From: Clostridium sp. SCN 57-10
Lineage (GTDB): Bacteria; Bacillota; Clostridia; Oscillospirales; Butyricicoccaceae
Direction: 5' to 3'
DNA length: 10,294 nt
NCBI GenBank assembly: GCA_001725215.1
Contig: MEFT01000097.1
Span: forward strand, 1-10,294
A program made the translations under genes and the position numbers. Every line of letters begins with the position of its first letter. The first letter of the stretch is position 1. The notes under the pieces are model-generated. The model did no database searches and had not been told where the DNA came from. It saw nothing but the letters and a program-made list of their open reading frames with translations. Below are positions 1 through 6,833 of the stretch, one piece after another.

Positions 1-1
1 A

Positions 2-520
2 AATACAAAACCGCCGCTGCTACGCGAGCATCGGCTCTATCAGGCCGATTGGCTCATGCGGTTTTACGAGTTTGAGGCCGCCGAGCTGCTTGACGAGGGT
101 TGCCCGAACTTCGACCCTTACGTCGACCCGAAATGCTGTTGGGCGCTGCGTCATCCGGAGTTTTTTCCGGTGGACGCAAACAAAGCATCTCTGTCTGAGC
201 TGCTGCGCGTGCCGGGTGTCGGCCCGCGTAGCGCCAAGCGCATCGTCGCCGCACGGCAGACGGGAAGGCTTGATTTTGACGGACTCAAGAAGCTCGGCGT
301 GGTGCTCAAACGCGCAAAATATTTTTTGCTTTGTTCAGGCAAAGGCATGGTCGGCATTTCGCTTGCGCATGAGAGCATCCTGCGCGCGCTGCTCAGCGAT
401 GACGCGCTGTCGCGGCTTGAAGGCCCGCGCCAGCTCTCTTTGTTTGAAGGAAAGGAGGATTGGGCATGGACACAGGAGCCGGCGTCGTCTATCGCTACGA
501 CGGCAGCTTTGAGGGCATGA
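2..520 (+). CDS. Putative DNA modification/repair radical SAM protein, C-terminal part (5' cut by window)
   Basis: The reading frame is open from the first bases of the window, so this is the last 172 residues of a longer protein. The visible part begins with a stretch (PPLLREHRLYQADWL) followed by a helix-hairpin-helix module around visible residues 60-115 (SLSELLRVPGVGPRSAKRI), a non-specific DNA-binding fold common in repair enzymes. The arrangement, with a DUF4130 gene directly downstream, matches the radical-SAM family whose members are paired with that domain and, in some bacteria, with a uracil-DNA-glycosylase-like domain. The CxxxCxxC cluster that would bind the iron-sulfur centre must lie upstream and cannot be checked. 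The role in DNA repair is inferred from family and partner; no substrate is known to me. The 3' end overlaps the next gene by 55 bases, which suggests translational coupling. Confidence 0.82.
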   Translation, partial: NTKPPLLREHRLYQADWLMRFYEFEAAELLDEGCPNFDPYVDPKCCWALRHPEFFPVDANKASLSELLRVPGVGPRSAKRIVAARQTGRLDFDGLKKLGVVLKRAKYFLLCSGKGMVGISLAHESILRALLSDDALSRLEGPRQLSLFEGKEDWAWTQEPASSIATTAALRA

Positions 521-1272
521 TGTGCTGCGTGTTTCAAAGTGTGTATCGGCGTGAAACACCCGCCGCCATCGAGGCGGAAGAGGCGTGCCAGGAAACGTTT
601 TGCACCATTCGCCACATTCCCGCAGACGAGGAGCAGGCAGATCGTGTGCTGCGCTCGATTCCGGAAAAGCTGGGAACCGACGCGCTGACGCTCGTACGTC
701 TGGTTTATCTGTCCTGCCTGCCCGAACGGGAGATGGCGGTGCTTCGCTTTTTGCGACTCGGTTACAAAACCGGGCCTCGCGTGACGCGTATGCTGACCGA
801 CGCCGCCGTCGCGCCGATGTGGAAGGCGTCGCGTGAGGTGCTGAATGAAAGCCATCTGCTCAAGGGCTTTGTCCGATTTTCCGAACGCGGCGGCGTTTTC
901 GTAGCTGAGATCGAGCCGAAAAACCGGGTGCTGACGCTGCTGCATACGCATTTCAGCCAGCGTATGGCGGGGGAAAACTTTTTAATCTATGACCGCACAC
1001 ATGGGGAGGCGCTGCTTCACAGCGGCGGGCGCGTCCGCATTGTGCCGCTTACCGAGCTGCACCTGCCGCCCGCAGAGGCGCAGGAGCGGTTATTTCAGGC
1101 GCTATGGAAGCGGTTTTACGATACCGTCGCCATTGAGGGGCGGTATAACCCCGTATGCCGCCGCAGCCACATGCCGCAGCGGTTTTGGAACACGATGACC
1201 GAGTTTGACGGCACCATCCCCGACACGCTGCCCGAGCAGGATGGGGAGCCGCGCGTCGCCCTGCCGCGCTGA
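466..1272 (+). CDS. DUF4130 family probable DNA metabolism protein
   Basis: A 268-residue protein partnered with the radical-SAM gene. I choose the ATG at 466 because AAAGGAGG lies at 451-458 with a 7-base gap; a TTG six bases earlier is in frame but badly placed. Residues near the N-terminus (VYRYDGSFEGMMCCVFQSVY) are the usual opening of the family. The C-terminal half carries the DUF4130 core: a block reading FSERGGVFVAEIEPKN, then the LLHTHFSQRM and FLIYDRTHGEAL motifs. Family members occur next to, or fused with, uracil-DNA-glycosylase-like domains and radical-SAM proteins, so a role in handling damaged or modified DNA is likely, but the reaction is unknown. The next gene starts 57 bases on. 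A short CCGCC/GGCGG hairpin (1283-1299) lies in the gap but lacks an adjacent T-run, so transcription may continue. Confidence 0.85.
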   Translation: MDTGAGVVYRYDGSFEGMMCCVFQSVYRRETPAAIEAEEACQETFCTIRHIPADEEQADRVLRSIPEKLGTDALTLVRLVYLSCLPEREMAVLRFLRLGYKTGPRVTRMLTDAAVAPMWKASREVLNESHLLKGFVRFSERGGVFVAEIEPKNRVLTLLHTHFSQRMAGENFLIYDRTHGEALLHSGGRVRIVPLTELHLPPAEAQERLFQALWKRFYDTVAIEGRYNPVCRRSHMPQRFWNTMTEFDGTIPDTLPEQDGEPRVALPR

Positions 1273-1329
1273 CGGGGCAACTCCGCCTTTATCCGGCGGC
1301 AAAATTTTCTAGTCGTAAGGAGAACACGG

Positions 1330-1860
1330 ATGGAACCGCAGAGTTTGCCCGCCTATACGCTCGTTCGGTCGAACCGCCGCACGGTTGCCGTTGAGATCAC
1401 ACGCGATGGTACGGTGATAGTGCGCGCACCGCGCCGCTGCCCGCAGCGTGACATCGTGCAATTCGTCGCCGCGCACGCAGAATGGATCGCCGCAAAGCAG
1501 GCGCAGCAGCAGGCACGCGCGCAGGCACATCCCGAGCCGACCGAAGCACAGCGGCTTTCCCTGCAGCAGCGCGCCCGCGCCGAGCTGCCCGCGCGCGTCG
1601 CGCATTATGCTGAGCGCATGGGGCTTTCGCACACGGGCATCACGATTACGAACGCGCGCACGCGTTTTGGCAGCTGTAGCGCCAAAAACAGGCTGTGTTT
1701 TTCGTGGCGGCTCATGCAATACCCAGACGAGGCCATCGACTATGTCGTCGTACACGAGCTGGCGCATATCGTGCATAAAAATCACGGAAAAGAGTTTTAC
1801 GCACTCCTCGCCACCATACTGCCCGACTATCGCGCGCGCATCCGTCTGCTGCGTTCCTGA
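1330..1860 (+). CDS. YgjP/SprT-like zinc metallopeptidase (M48-related, DUF45)
   Basis: A 176-residue cytoplasmic protein with no signal peptide. It has the YgjP-like layout: an N-terminal beta region (LVRSNRRTVAVEITRDG), an Ala/Gln-rich charged helix at about residues 55-95, the RFGSCS motif at 112-117 (usually RWGSCS), and the zinc site HELAH at 142-146 followed by NHGKEF, whose His152 is the expected third ligand. Length is short for the family, which usually runs above 200 residues. The start is supported by AAGGAG at 1318-1323. Related proteins are annotated as SprT-like peptidases acting on protein-DNA adducts or as phosphohydrolase-associated; the substrate here is unknown. The position behind a DNA-repair pair fits a maintenance role, but that is inference. 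Confidence 0.85.
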   Translation: MEPQSLPAYTLVRSNRRTVAVEITRDGTVIVRAPRRCPQRDIVQFVAAHAEWIAAKQAQQQARAQAHPEPTEAQRLSLQQRARAELPARVAHYAERMGLSHTGITITNARTRFGSCSAKNRLCFSWRLMQYPDEAIDYVVVHELAHIVHKNHGKEFYALLATILPDYRARIRLLRS

Positions 1861-1914
1861 CCGCATCATTTACAGCGCTCCGGGCATACTAGACAAAAAG
1901 CAGGAGGCAATGAG

Positions 1915-2088
1915 ATGGCAAAAGCAGGTATGCGTCGACCCGACCCAAGAGACCCGCACGGTACGGAAAGCAATCACAAACCGCATTTTCCCAAAAACGA
2001 CGCGCCGCCCGTGCCCGAGCTTTCGGGTAAAGTGAAATCGGGCAAGCGCAGCGCCAAGGCCGTGCCGCCCGAGCGTCCGCAGATATAA
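1915..2088 (+). CDS. Small basic, proline-rich conserved-type protein (57 aa)
   Basis: A short gene in the gap after the peptidase. AGGAGG at 1902-1907 stands 7 bases before the ATG, an ideal site, and a strong terminator follows the stop codon by 25 bases. The product begins MAKAGMRRPDPRDPHGTES, continues with a His/Lys/Pro-rich part (HKPHFPKNDAPPVPEL) and ends with a lysine- and arginine-rich tail. It has no hydrophobic segment and looks largely unstructured. I recall similar short proteins with the same AGMRRP...HGTESN opening in other Clostridia, which argues that it is a real gene, but I know no function. It probably shares a transcript with the peptidase gene 54 bases upstream. A competing frame from an ATG at 1910 is less well placed and gives a protein unlike anything I recognise. 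Confidence 0.75.
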   Translation: MAKAGMRRPDPRDPHGTESNHKPHFPKNDAPPVPELSGKVKSGKRSAKAVPPERPQI

Positions 2089-2113
2089 AGACGGCAGTTT
2101 TCTATGCACAGCA

Positions 2114-2150
2114 GATTCCCAAAGCCAGCAGGGCTTTGGGAATCTTTTTT
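2114..2150 (+). terminator. Strong intrinsic terminator
   Basis: A perfect 13-bp stem (GATTCCCAAAGCC at 2114-2126 with its complement at 2132-2144), a 5-base loop and six T's at 2145-2150. It closes the unit that ends with the 57-aa gene and separates it from the MarR promoter. Confidence 0.95.
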
Positions 2151-2187
2151 CTTTCTTCGTATGGTGCGCTTCCATGCATATCAAGAC

Positions 2188-2216
2188 TTGACAGATGCCA
2201 AAAACGGGCGTACAAT
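2188..2216 (+). promoter_or_regulatory. Sigma-A promoter of the marR/ABC exporter operon
   Basis: TTGACA at 2188-2193, a 17-base spacer and TACAAT at 2211-2216: one mismatch to the vegetative consensus. The predicted start is near 2223, about 45 bases before the regulator's ATG. Confidence 0.9.
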
Positions 2217-2223
2217 ACAAAAT

Positions 2224-2237
2224 GTTGCGGGCGCAAC
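2224..2237. promoter_or_regulatory. Candidate MarR operator palindrome
   Basis: GTTGCG-GG-CGCAAC is a 14-base inverted repeat placed at the predicted start point of the promoter. A MarR-family repressor is the first gene of the transcript, and such proteins usually bind short palindromes at their own promoter, so autorepression here is likely. Binding is inferred, not shown. Confidence 0.55.
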
Positions 2238-2267
2238 GAATTTGATCGTAAGACAACGGAGGAGACT

Positions 2268-2717
2268 ATGATCGGCTTTATGAAGTTTATCAACGCCACG
2301 GCTCGCTGTTCGACGCTTTACCGCGACGAGCGCCTTGCGGGCAGCGGGCTAAACGGCTATCAAACCCCCTATGTGCTGACGCTGTGCCGCAACCCGGGGC
2401 TGACGCAAGAGCAGCTTGCTGCGCGTATTCACGTCAACAAGAGTAATGTAGCGCGTCAGCTCGCGCTGCTGGAGGAAAACGGCTTCATCGAGCGCCGTCC
2501 GTGTGAAAACGACCGCCGCGCGCTGAAGGTGTATCCCACAGATAAAATGCATGCCGTATTGCCGCGGCTTGAGGGCATTTTGGGAGACTGGCGGAGGTTT
2601 GTGCTCTGCGAGCTGACCGAAGAAGAGCAAAACACGCTGGGTGAGCTGCTAGAGCGCGTCGCGCACAAAGCGGAGACGTTTGAGACGCTGCTCGCGGAAC
2701 AGAGGGGTGCACAGTGA
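2268..2717 (+). CDS. MarR family transcriptional regulator
   Basis: A 149-residue protein with the winged helix-turn-helix of the MarR family: helices around residues 44-72 (GLTQEQLAARIHVNKSNVARQL, of which the recognition helix is about 56-68), then LLEENGFIERR leading to a wing with the conserved D82-R83-R84 (ENDRRALKVYPT). N- and C-terminal helices make the dimer interface. The start is set by GGAGGAG at 2258-2264; the frame runs further upstream but that part crosses the promoter and terminator. The gene overlaps the first exporter gene by 4 bases, so repressor and transporter are made together. The likely role is ligand-relieved repression of the exporter operon; the ligand cannot be told. 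It resembles the MarR regulators routinely found before heterodimeric ABC exporters in Clostridia. Confidence 0.92.
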   Translation: MIGFMKFINATARCSTLYRDERLAGSGLNGYQTPYVLTLCRNPGLTQEQLAARIHVNKSNVARQLALLEENGFIERRPCENDRRALKVYPTDKMHAVLPRLEGILGDWRRFVLCELTEEEQNTLGELLERVAHKAETFETLLAEQRGAQ

Positions 2718-4426
2718 AACGAGTACTAGCTTATGCAAAGCCTTATCTCGCTCAGATGGGCTTTCAGTTTTTCATTAAGTTTTCGGCCACCATCATCGAG
2801 CTTTTACTGCCGTGGATGCTGTCGGTCATCCTCGACCGATTTGTGCCTGCGCGCGACATGTACAGCATTTATCTTTGGGGCGTGCTGATGATCGTATGCG
2901 CCGCGCTGGCGCTCGTCGGCAACGTGGTAGCAAACCGCATGGCGACGCGCACCTCGCGCGAAATAACACGCGCGGTGCGTCACGACCTGTTCGCGAAAAC
3001 GATGGAGCTTTCGTGCGCGCAGGCAGACGGATTTACCATTCCCTCGCTCATCTCGCGCTTGACGAGCGACACTTATTATGTGCACCAAATGATAGACCGT
3101 ATGCAGCGGCTCGGCATCCGCGCGCCTATTCTGCTGCTCGGCGGTGTCGCCGTGACGATGGCGCTTGAGCCGGTGCTCACGCTCGTGCTCATTGGCACGC
3201 TTCCGCTGCTTGCCGTTGTCGTGTTCTGGGTCTCGGGACGCAGTGTGCCGCTCTACGCCAAAACACAGCAGGCGCTTGACCATATGGTGCGCAAGGTGCA
3301 GGAAAATATGGTGGGCGTGCGCGTCGTCAAGGCGCTGTCAAAGGGCGGCTACGAGCGTGCGCGTTTTGATGAAATCAACCGCGAGGTGGCTCAGCGGTCG
3401 GCGCGCGCGGGCGCGCTGACGGCGGTGACAGGGCCGGTGATGAACCTGTTGCTTAACCTGGGGCTTACGCTCGTCATCGTCGTCGGCGCTTACCGCGTCA
3501 ACGCGGGCGTGACGGGGCCGGGTAAAATCATCGCATTTATGAGCTATTTCACCATCATTCTCAACGCGCTTATGATGGTGTCGCGTCTGTTTGACCTTTA
3601 CTCCAAAGGCGCGGCGAGTGCGCGACGCATCGAAGAGGTGCTTGATGCGCCGGGCGGATTGCCCGTGCTGCCCGTGTGCGAAGGGGAGCAAAGCCAATAT
3701 CACATCGAGTTCCGCAATGTAGGCTTCTCCTACCATAAGAAATACGAAAACCTCAGCGGAATCAGCTTTGCGCTGCGCAGGGGCGAGACGCTCGGCATCA
3801 TCGGCCCGACGGGCAGCGGAAAAACGACCATCCTAAATTTGCTGCTACGCTTTTATGACGCCGATACGGGCGAAATCCTCATCGACGGTAGGCCGATCGC
3901 GTCGATCCCCAAACCGGTTTTACATACCATGTTCGGCGTTACGTTTCAGAACGATTTTCTTTACGCCGGCACGATTGCGGAAAACATCGACTTCGGCCGC
4001 CACTTGCCGCATGACGATGTCGAGCGTGCGGCGCACGCCGCGCAGGCGGAGTTTATCGCCGGACGCGACGGCGGCTTTGGTGCCGAACTGACCTCGAAGG
4101 GAAGCAACCTGAGCGGCGGACAGAAACAGCGCCTGCTCATCGCGCGCGCCCTTGCAGCGGATCCGCAGGTTCTGTTGCTTGACGACAGCTCAAGCGCTCT
4201 TGATTATAAGACTGATGCGCTTTTGCGGCAGTCGCTCGCGCGCGAGTATGCCGACACGACGACGATCATCGTAGCGCAGCGCGTCAGCGCCATCATGCAG
4301 GCAAACTGCATCCTTATGCTCGATGAAGGGCGCATTGTCGGCAGTGGCACGCACGACGAGCTGCTGCAAAGCTGCGCGGCATATCACGAAATTTATGACA
4401 TTCAGATGGGAGGCGAGGCACAATGA
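2714..4426 (+). CDS. ABC exporter half-transporter, degenerate-site subunit
   Basis: A 570-residue fusion of a six-helix membrane domain (segments near residues 14-40, 52-75, 134-153, 155-173, 238-262 and 272-295) and an ATPase domain. The start is a GTG, preceded by GAGGGG at 2702-2707, and it overlaps the regulator's stop as GTGA. The ATPase has Walker A GPTGSGKT at 364-371, Q-loop FQND, and a canonical LSGGQ signature at 466-470. However, Walker B ends in Asp-Asp (LLLDDSSSALD), so Asp491 replaces the catalytic Glu, and the switch histidine is Gln522 (IIVAQRVS). This is the pattern of the non-catalytic half of heterodimeric exporters such as TM287/288 or BmrCD. It should pair with the next gene and supply LSGGQ to the partner's active site. 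Likely a drug, lipid or peptide exporter; the substrate is unknown. Confidence 0.93.
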   Translation: MKRVLAYAKPYLAQMGFQFFIKFSATIIELLLPWMLSVILDRFVPARDMYSIYLWGVLMIVCAALALVGNVVANRMATRTSREITRAVRHDLFAKTMELSCAQADGFTIPSLISRLTSDTYYVHQMIDRMQRLGIRAPILLLGGVAVTMALEPVLTLVLIGTLPLLAVVVFWVSGRSVPLYAKTQQALDHMVRKVQENMVGVRVVKALSKGGYERARFDEINREVAQRSARAGALTAVTGPVMNLLLNLGLTLVIVVGAYRVNAGVTGPGKIIAFMSYFTIILNALMMVSRLFDLYSKGAASARRIEEVLDAPGGLPVLPVCEGEQSQYHIEFRNVGFSYHKKYENLSGISFALRRGETLGIIGPTGSGKTTILNLLLRFYDADTGEILIDGRPIASIPKPVLHTMFGVTFQNDFLYAGTIAENIDFGRHLPHDDVERAAHAAQAEFIAGRDGGFGAELTSKGSNLSGGQKQRLLIARALAADPQVLLLDDSSSALDYKTDALLRQSLAREYADTTTIIVAQRVSAIMQANCILMLDEGRIVGSGTHDELLQSCAAYHEIYDIQMGGEAQ

Positions 4427-6240
4427 GCCAGAGCATGGGAGGCGGAAAAGGAGCCCCGTCCGGTAGCGGCGCATTTGAGCGCCCGGCGGCCAAAACATCG
4501 TCTGTGCTCAAGCGCCTGTGGCACTATCTCGGCGCGCATCGGTGGATGCTTACGCTTGCGGTGGCGCTTTCAATTGGCGGTAACGCGCTCGCGCTCGTCG
4601 GCCCGAAGCTGTCCGGCTATGCGATTGACGCGATCAAGCCAGGCGCCGGCTCAGTTGACTTTGCCACTGTATTTCGCTACGCGGGGCTGATGGCAGCGTT
4701 TTACCTTGCGTCCTCGCTTCTCAGCTACGCACTTGCCGCGCTGATGATCCGCCTGTCGCGCAAAGTGGTGTATGCCATGCGCCGCGACGTGTTCGATCAC
4801 TTGACCACGCTGCCTGTGCGTTTTTTTGACCGCCGCCAGACGGGCGATATCATCAGCGTGATTTCCTATGACATCGACACGATTAACGCGTCGCTGTCAA
4901 ACGATCTTGTGCAGATGCTGGCAAGCGTCATTACGGTCGTCGGCTCGTTTTTCATGATGCTGTCCATCGCACCGCGGCTGCTGCTCATTTTCGCTGTGAC
5001 CATCCCGGTGTCGATCATCTTCACCCGCTATCGTTCCAAACGGGTACGCCCGCTTTACCGCCGTCGCTCAATGAAGCTGGGCGAGCTCAACGGCTATGTG
5101 GAAGAAATGACGAGCGGACACAAGACCATCAAGGCCTACAGCCGAGAGGAGGTGTTTCTGCATCGTTTTGATGAAAAGAATACCGACGCCGTCAACGCAA
5201 ACTATGAGGCCGACAGCTTCTCCAGTACGACGGGCCCCGCCGTCAACTTCATCAACAATCTGTCGCTCGCGCTCATCAGTATCTTTGGAGCGCTGCTTTA
5301 TATGGCGGGCGGCATTACGCTGGGCAATATTTCTTCGTTTGTGCTCTATTCGCGCAAGTTTTCCGGCCCCATTAACGAGTTTGCAAACATTGTGAGCGAG
5401 CTGCAGTCGGCGCTTGCGGCGGCGGAGCGTGTGCTGCGTCTGCTCGACGAGCCTTCCGAGCCGGCCGATGCGCTCAACGCGGCAACGCTGACCGATGTGC
5501 GCGGCGACGCGGAGCTGGAGAACGTATGCTTTGGCTATGAGCCGGGCGCGGAGATTCTGCACGACTTCTCGCTGACGGCGCCTGCCGGAAAGGTAATTGC
5601 CATCGTCGGCCCGACCGGCAGCGGGAAAACGACGGTCATCAACCTGCTTATGCGGTTTTATGACATCCAGAGCGGGTCTGTGACCATCGACGGCCGCGAC
5701 GTGCGCGGCGTTACGCGAGACAGTCTGCGCCGGTCGTTTTCCATGGTGCTGCAGGATACATGGCTTTTCCATGGCACCATCTATGATAACATCGCCTACG
5801 GGCAAGAGGGCGTCACGCGTGACGAAGTCATTGCCGCGGCCAAAGCCGCGCGCATCCATAAGTACATCATGGCGCTACCCGAGGGGTATGACACCGTGCT
5901 GACCGACGACGGGGCGGGCATCTCAAAAGGGCAGAAACAGCTGCTGACCATCGCGCGCGCCATGCTACTGCAGTCGAGCATGCTCATTCTGGACGAAGCG
6001 ACATCAAATGTCGATACGCAGACCGAGCGCAGTATCCAGAAGGCGATGCTGCGGCTCATGGAAAACCGTACCTGCTTCGTCATCGCACACCGCCTGTCGA
6101 CGATCCAGAACGCCGATCTTATCGTCGTCGTGCGCGACGGGCGCATTGTCGAGCGCGGCACGCATGACGAGCTGATGGCACAAAACGGTTTTTACCGCGC
6201 GCTTTACCGCGCACAGTTCGAGGCAGAGGAATCGGCGTAA
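4423..6240 (+). CDS. ABC exporter half-transporter, catalytic-site subunit
   Basis: A 605-residue partner of the preceding gene, overlapping it by 4 bases (ATGA) with GGGAGG just upstream. The first 25 residues are a Gly/Ser/Ala-rich tail (MSQSMGGGKGAPSGSG), common in this subunit in Clostridia. Six membrane helices follow (the first near 38-60, the second near 84-107), with the coupling region VRFFDRRQTGDIISVISYDID at 132-152. The ATPase carries Walker A GPTGSGKT at 396-403, Q-loop LQDT, Walker B LILDEATS with catalytic Glu525, and switch His556 (VIAHRLST). The signature is ISKGQ at 500-504 instead of LSGGQ. This is complementary to the other subunit: the active site is this Walker A/B plus the partner's LSGGQ, and the second site is degenerate. 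It forms an inner-membrane heterodimer exporting an unknown hydrophobic substrate. Confidence 0.94.
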   Translation: MSQSMGGGKGAPSGSGAFERPAAKTSSVLKRLWHYLGAHRWMLTLAVALSIGGNALALVGPKLSGYAIDAIKPGAGSVDFATVFRYAGLMAAFYLASSLLSYALAALMIRLSRKVVYAMRRDVFDHLTTLPVRFFDRRQTGDIISVISYDIDTINASLSNDLVQMLASVITVVGSFFMMLSIAPRLLLIFAVTIPVSIIFTRYRSKRVRPLYRRRSMKLGELNGYVEEMTSGHKTIKAYSREEVFLHRFDEKNTDAVNANYEADSFSSTTGPAVNFINNLSLALISIFGALLYMAGGITLGNISSFVLYSRKFSGPINEFANIVSELQSALAAAERVLRLLDEPSEPADALNAATLTDVRGDAELENVCFGYEPGAEILHDFSLTAPAGKVIAIVGPTGSGKTTVINLLMRFYDIQSGSVTIDGRDVRGVTRDSLRRSFSMVLQDTWLFHGTIYDNIAYGQEGVTRDEVIAAAKAARIHKYIMALPEGYDTVLTDDGAGISKGQKQLLTIARAMLLQSSMLILDEATSNVDTQTERSIQKAMLRLMENRTCFVIAHRLSTIQNADLIVVVRDGRIVERGTHDELMAQNGFYRALYRAQFEAEESA

Positions 6241-6280
6241 ACACAGAGACCTGAGGAGATGTGCCTTTGTGTTTTCGTTT
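6239..6280 (+). terminator. Possible terminator between convergent genes
   Basis: AAACACAGAG (6239-6248) pairs with CTTTGTGTTT (6265-6274) with one G-T wobble, loop 16, followed by TCGTTT. It begins at the exporter stop codon and fills the 42-base gap to the converging zinc-ribbon gene. The stem is AT-rich and the T-run is broken, so it may be weak. Confidence 0.4.
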
Positions 6281-6282
6281 AT

Positions 6283-6558
6283 TTATCGTCTGCCGAAGCA
6301 ATCGCTGCAATAAACGGGGCGGTCATTACGGGGTTCGAAAGGAACTTTGCAGTTTTTGCCGCAGGAAGCACATACCGCATCGTGCATCTGGCGGTCGCCG
6401 CTGTTGCCACGCGTGTTTTGCTTGCGGGCGTCGCGGCAGGACTTGCAGCGCTGGGGTTCATTGTTGAAGCCTTTTTCCGCGAAAAATTCCTGATCTTTGG
6501 CAGTGAAGGTGAACTTTTGACCGCAATCCTTGCAGACGATTGTTTTGTCGTTGTACAT
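6283..6558 (-). CDS. Double zinc-ribbon protein (CxxC-x17-CxxC)
   Basis: A 91-residue soluble protein with two four-cysteine metal sites. The first, C9-x2-C12 and C38-x2-C41, belongs to the probable zinc-ribbon domain in which the loop reads QKFTFTAKDQEFFAEKGF and the end RCKSCRDARK. The second, C63-x2-C66 and C84-x2-C87, has exactly 17 residues between the pairs, the named CxxC-x17-CxxC pattern; an extra Cys70 is present. A charged linker (KQNTRGNSGDRQMH) joins them. The start has AGAGG at 6565-6569 and a good promoter. Proteins of this kind are widespread in Clostridia and may bind nucleic acid or act as small metal-binding adaptors; no function is established that I know of. It is transcribed toward the exporter operon. 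Confidence 0.88.
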   Translation of the reverse strand: MYNDKTIVCKDCGQKFTFTAKDQEFFAEKGFNNEPQRCKSCRDARKQNTRGNSGDRQMHDAVCASCGKNCKVPFEPRNDRPVYCSDCFGRR

Positions 6559-6601
6559 TGAATACCTCTTTTGTTATTGTTGCGTCTATTATGACATGAT
6601 G

Positions 6602-6630
6602 AGTATATCACATGTGTAGCCCAATGTAAA
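6602..6630 (-). promoter_or_regulatory. Sigma-A promoter of the zinc-ribbon gene, with AT-rich upstream element
   Basis: Read on the minus strand: TTTACA (6625-6630), 17-base spacer, TATACT (6602-6607). An A/T-run block at 6636-6659 lies just upstream of the -35 box in the place of an UP element. The predicted start near 6595 gives a 37-base leader. Confidence 0.82.
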
Positions 6631-6666
6631 TAGGTTTTCAAAATTTTTTTTCAAAAAAACAGCCGC

Positions 6667-6789
6667 GTGCGGGCGAGGCGAGCGGATCAAAGACCCGTGA
6701 GCGCAAAGCCAAGGGTGCTTGCGCGGCCGCCTCACATTTTCATCTCATTCGCATATACAAGACTGAGGCTTCCATTTTGCATAAGCCTC
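6667..6789 (+). other. Possibly structured leader of the 188-aa gene
   Basis: GC-rich in an AT-rich surrounding. GAGGCG (6675-6680) can pair with CGCCTC (6728-6733) to enclose a hairpin of GCGCAA-A-GC (6701-6709) with GCTTGCGC (6717-6724). The loop of that hairpin holds GGGT (6713-6716), complementary to ACCC at 6693-6696, which would give a pseudoknot. A second hairpin, GAGGCTT/AAGCCTC (6765-6771 and 6783-6789), follows before the ribosome binding site. I see no convincing promoter in front of 6667; a weak one (CTCACA-17-TATACA, 6731-6759) would start inside the leader and bypass most of it. The fold is by eye only. Confidence 0.3.
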
Positions 6790-6833
6790 CTGAATTTCAT
6801 AACACATCAAATATGTTTCAAAGGAGTACATCT

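Noticed and set aside
151..951. 266-codon frame on the minus strand
   Set aside because: It lies opposite the radical-SAM and DUF4130 genes, has no recognisable domain and is a by-product of high-GC codon use.
1283..1315. CCGCC/GGCGG hairpin as a terminator before the peptidase gene
   Set aside because: Only 5 bp, and the T's are few and 7 bases away; too weak to call.
1309..1869. 186-codon minus-strand frame
   Set aside because: Complete shadow of the HELAH peptidase gene, which has clear motifs and a ribosome binding site.
5068..5859. 263-codon minus-strand frame
   Set aside because: Antisense to the second ABC subunit, rich in Arg/His as expected for a shadow frame.
6259..6561. Hydrophobic 100-codon plus-strand frame that looks like a membrane protein
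   Set aside because: It is the antisense of the double zinc-ribbon gene; the cysteine pattern on the other strand is decisive.
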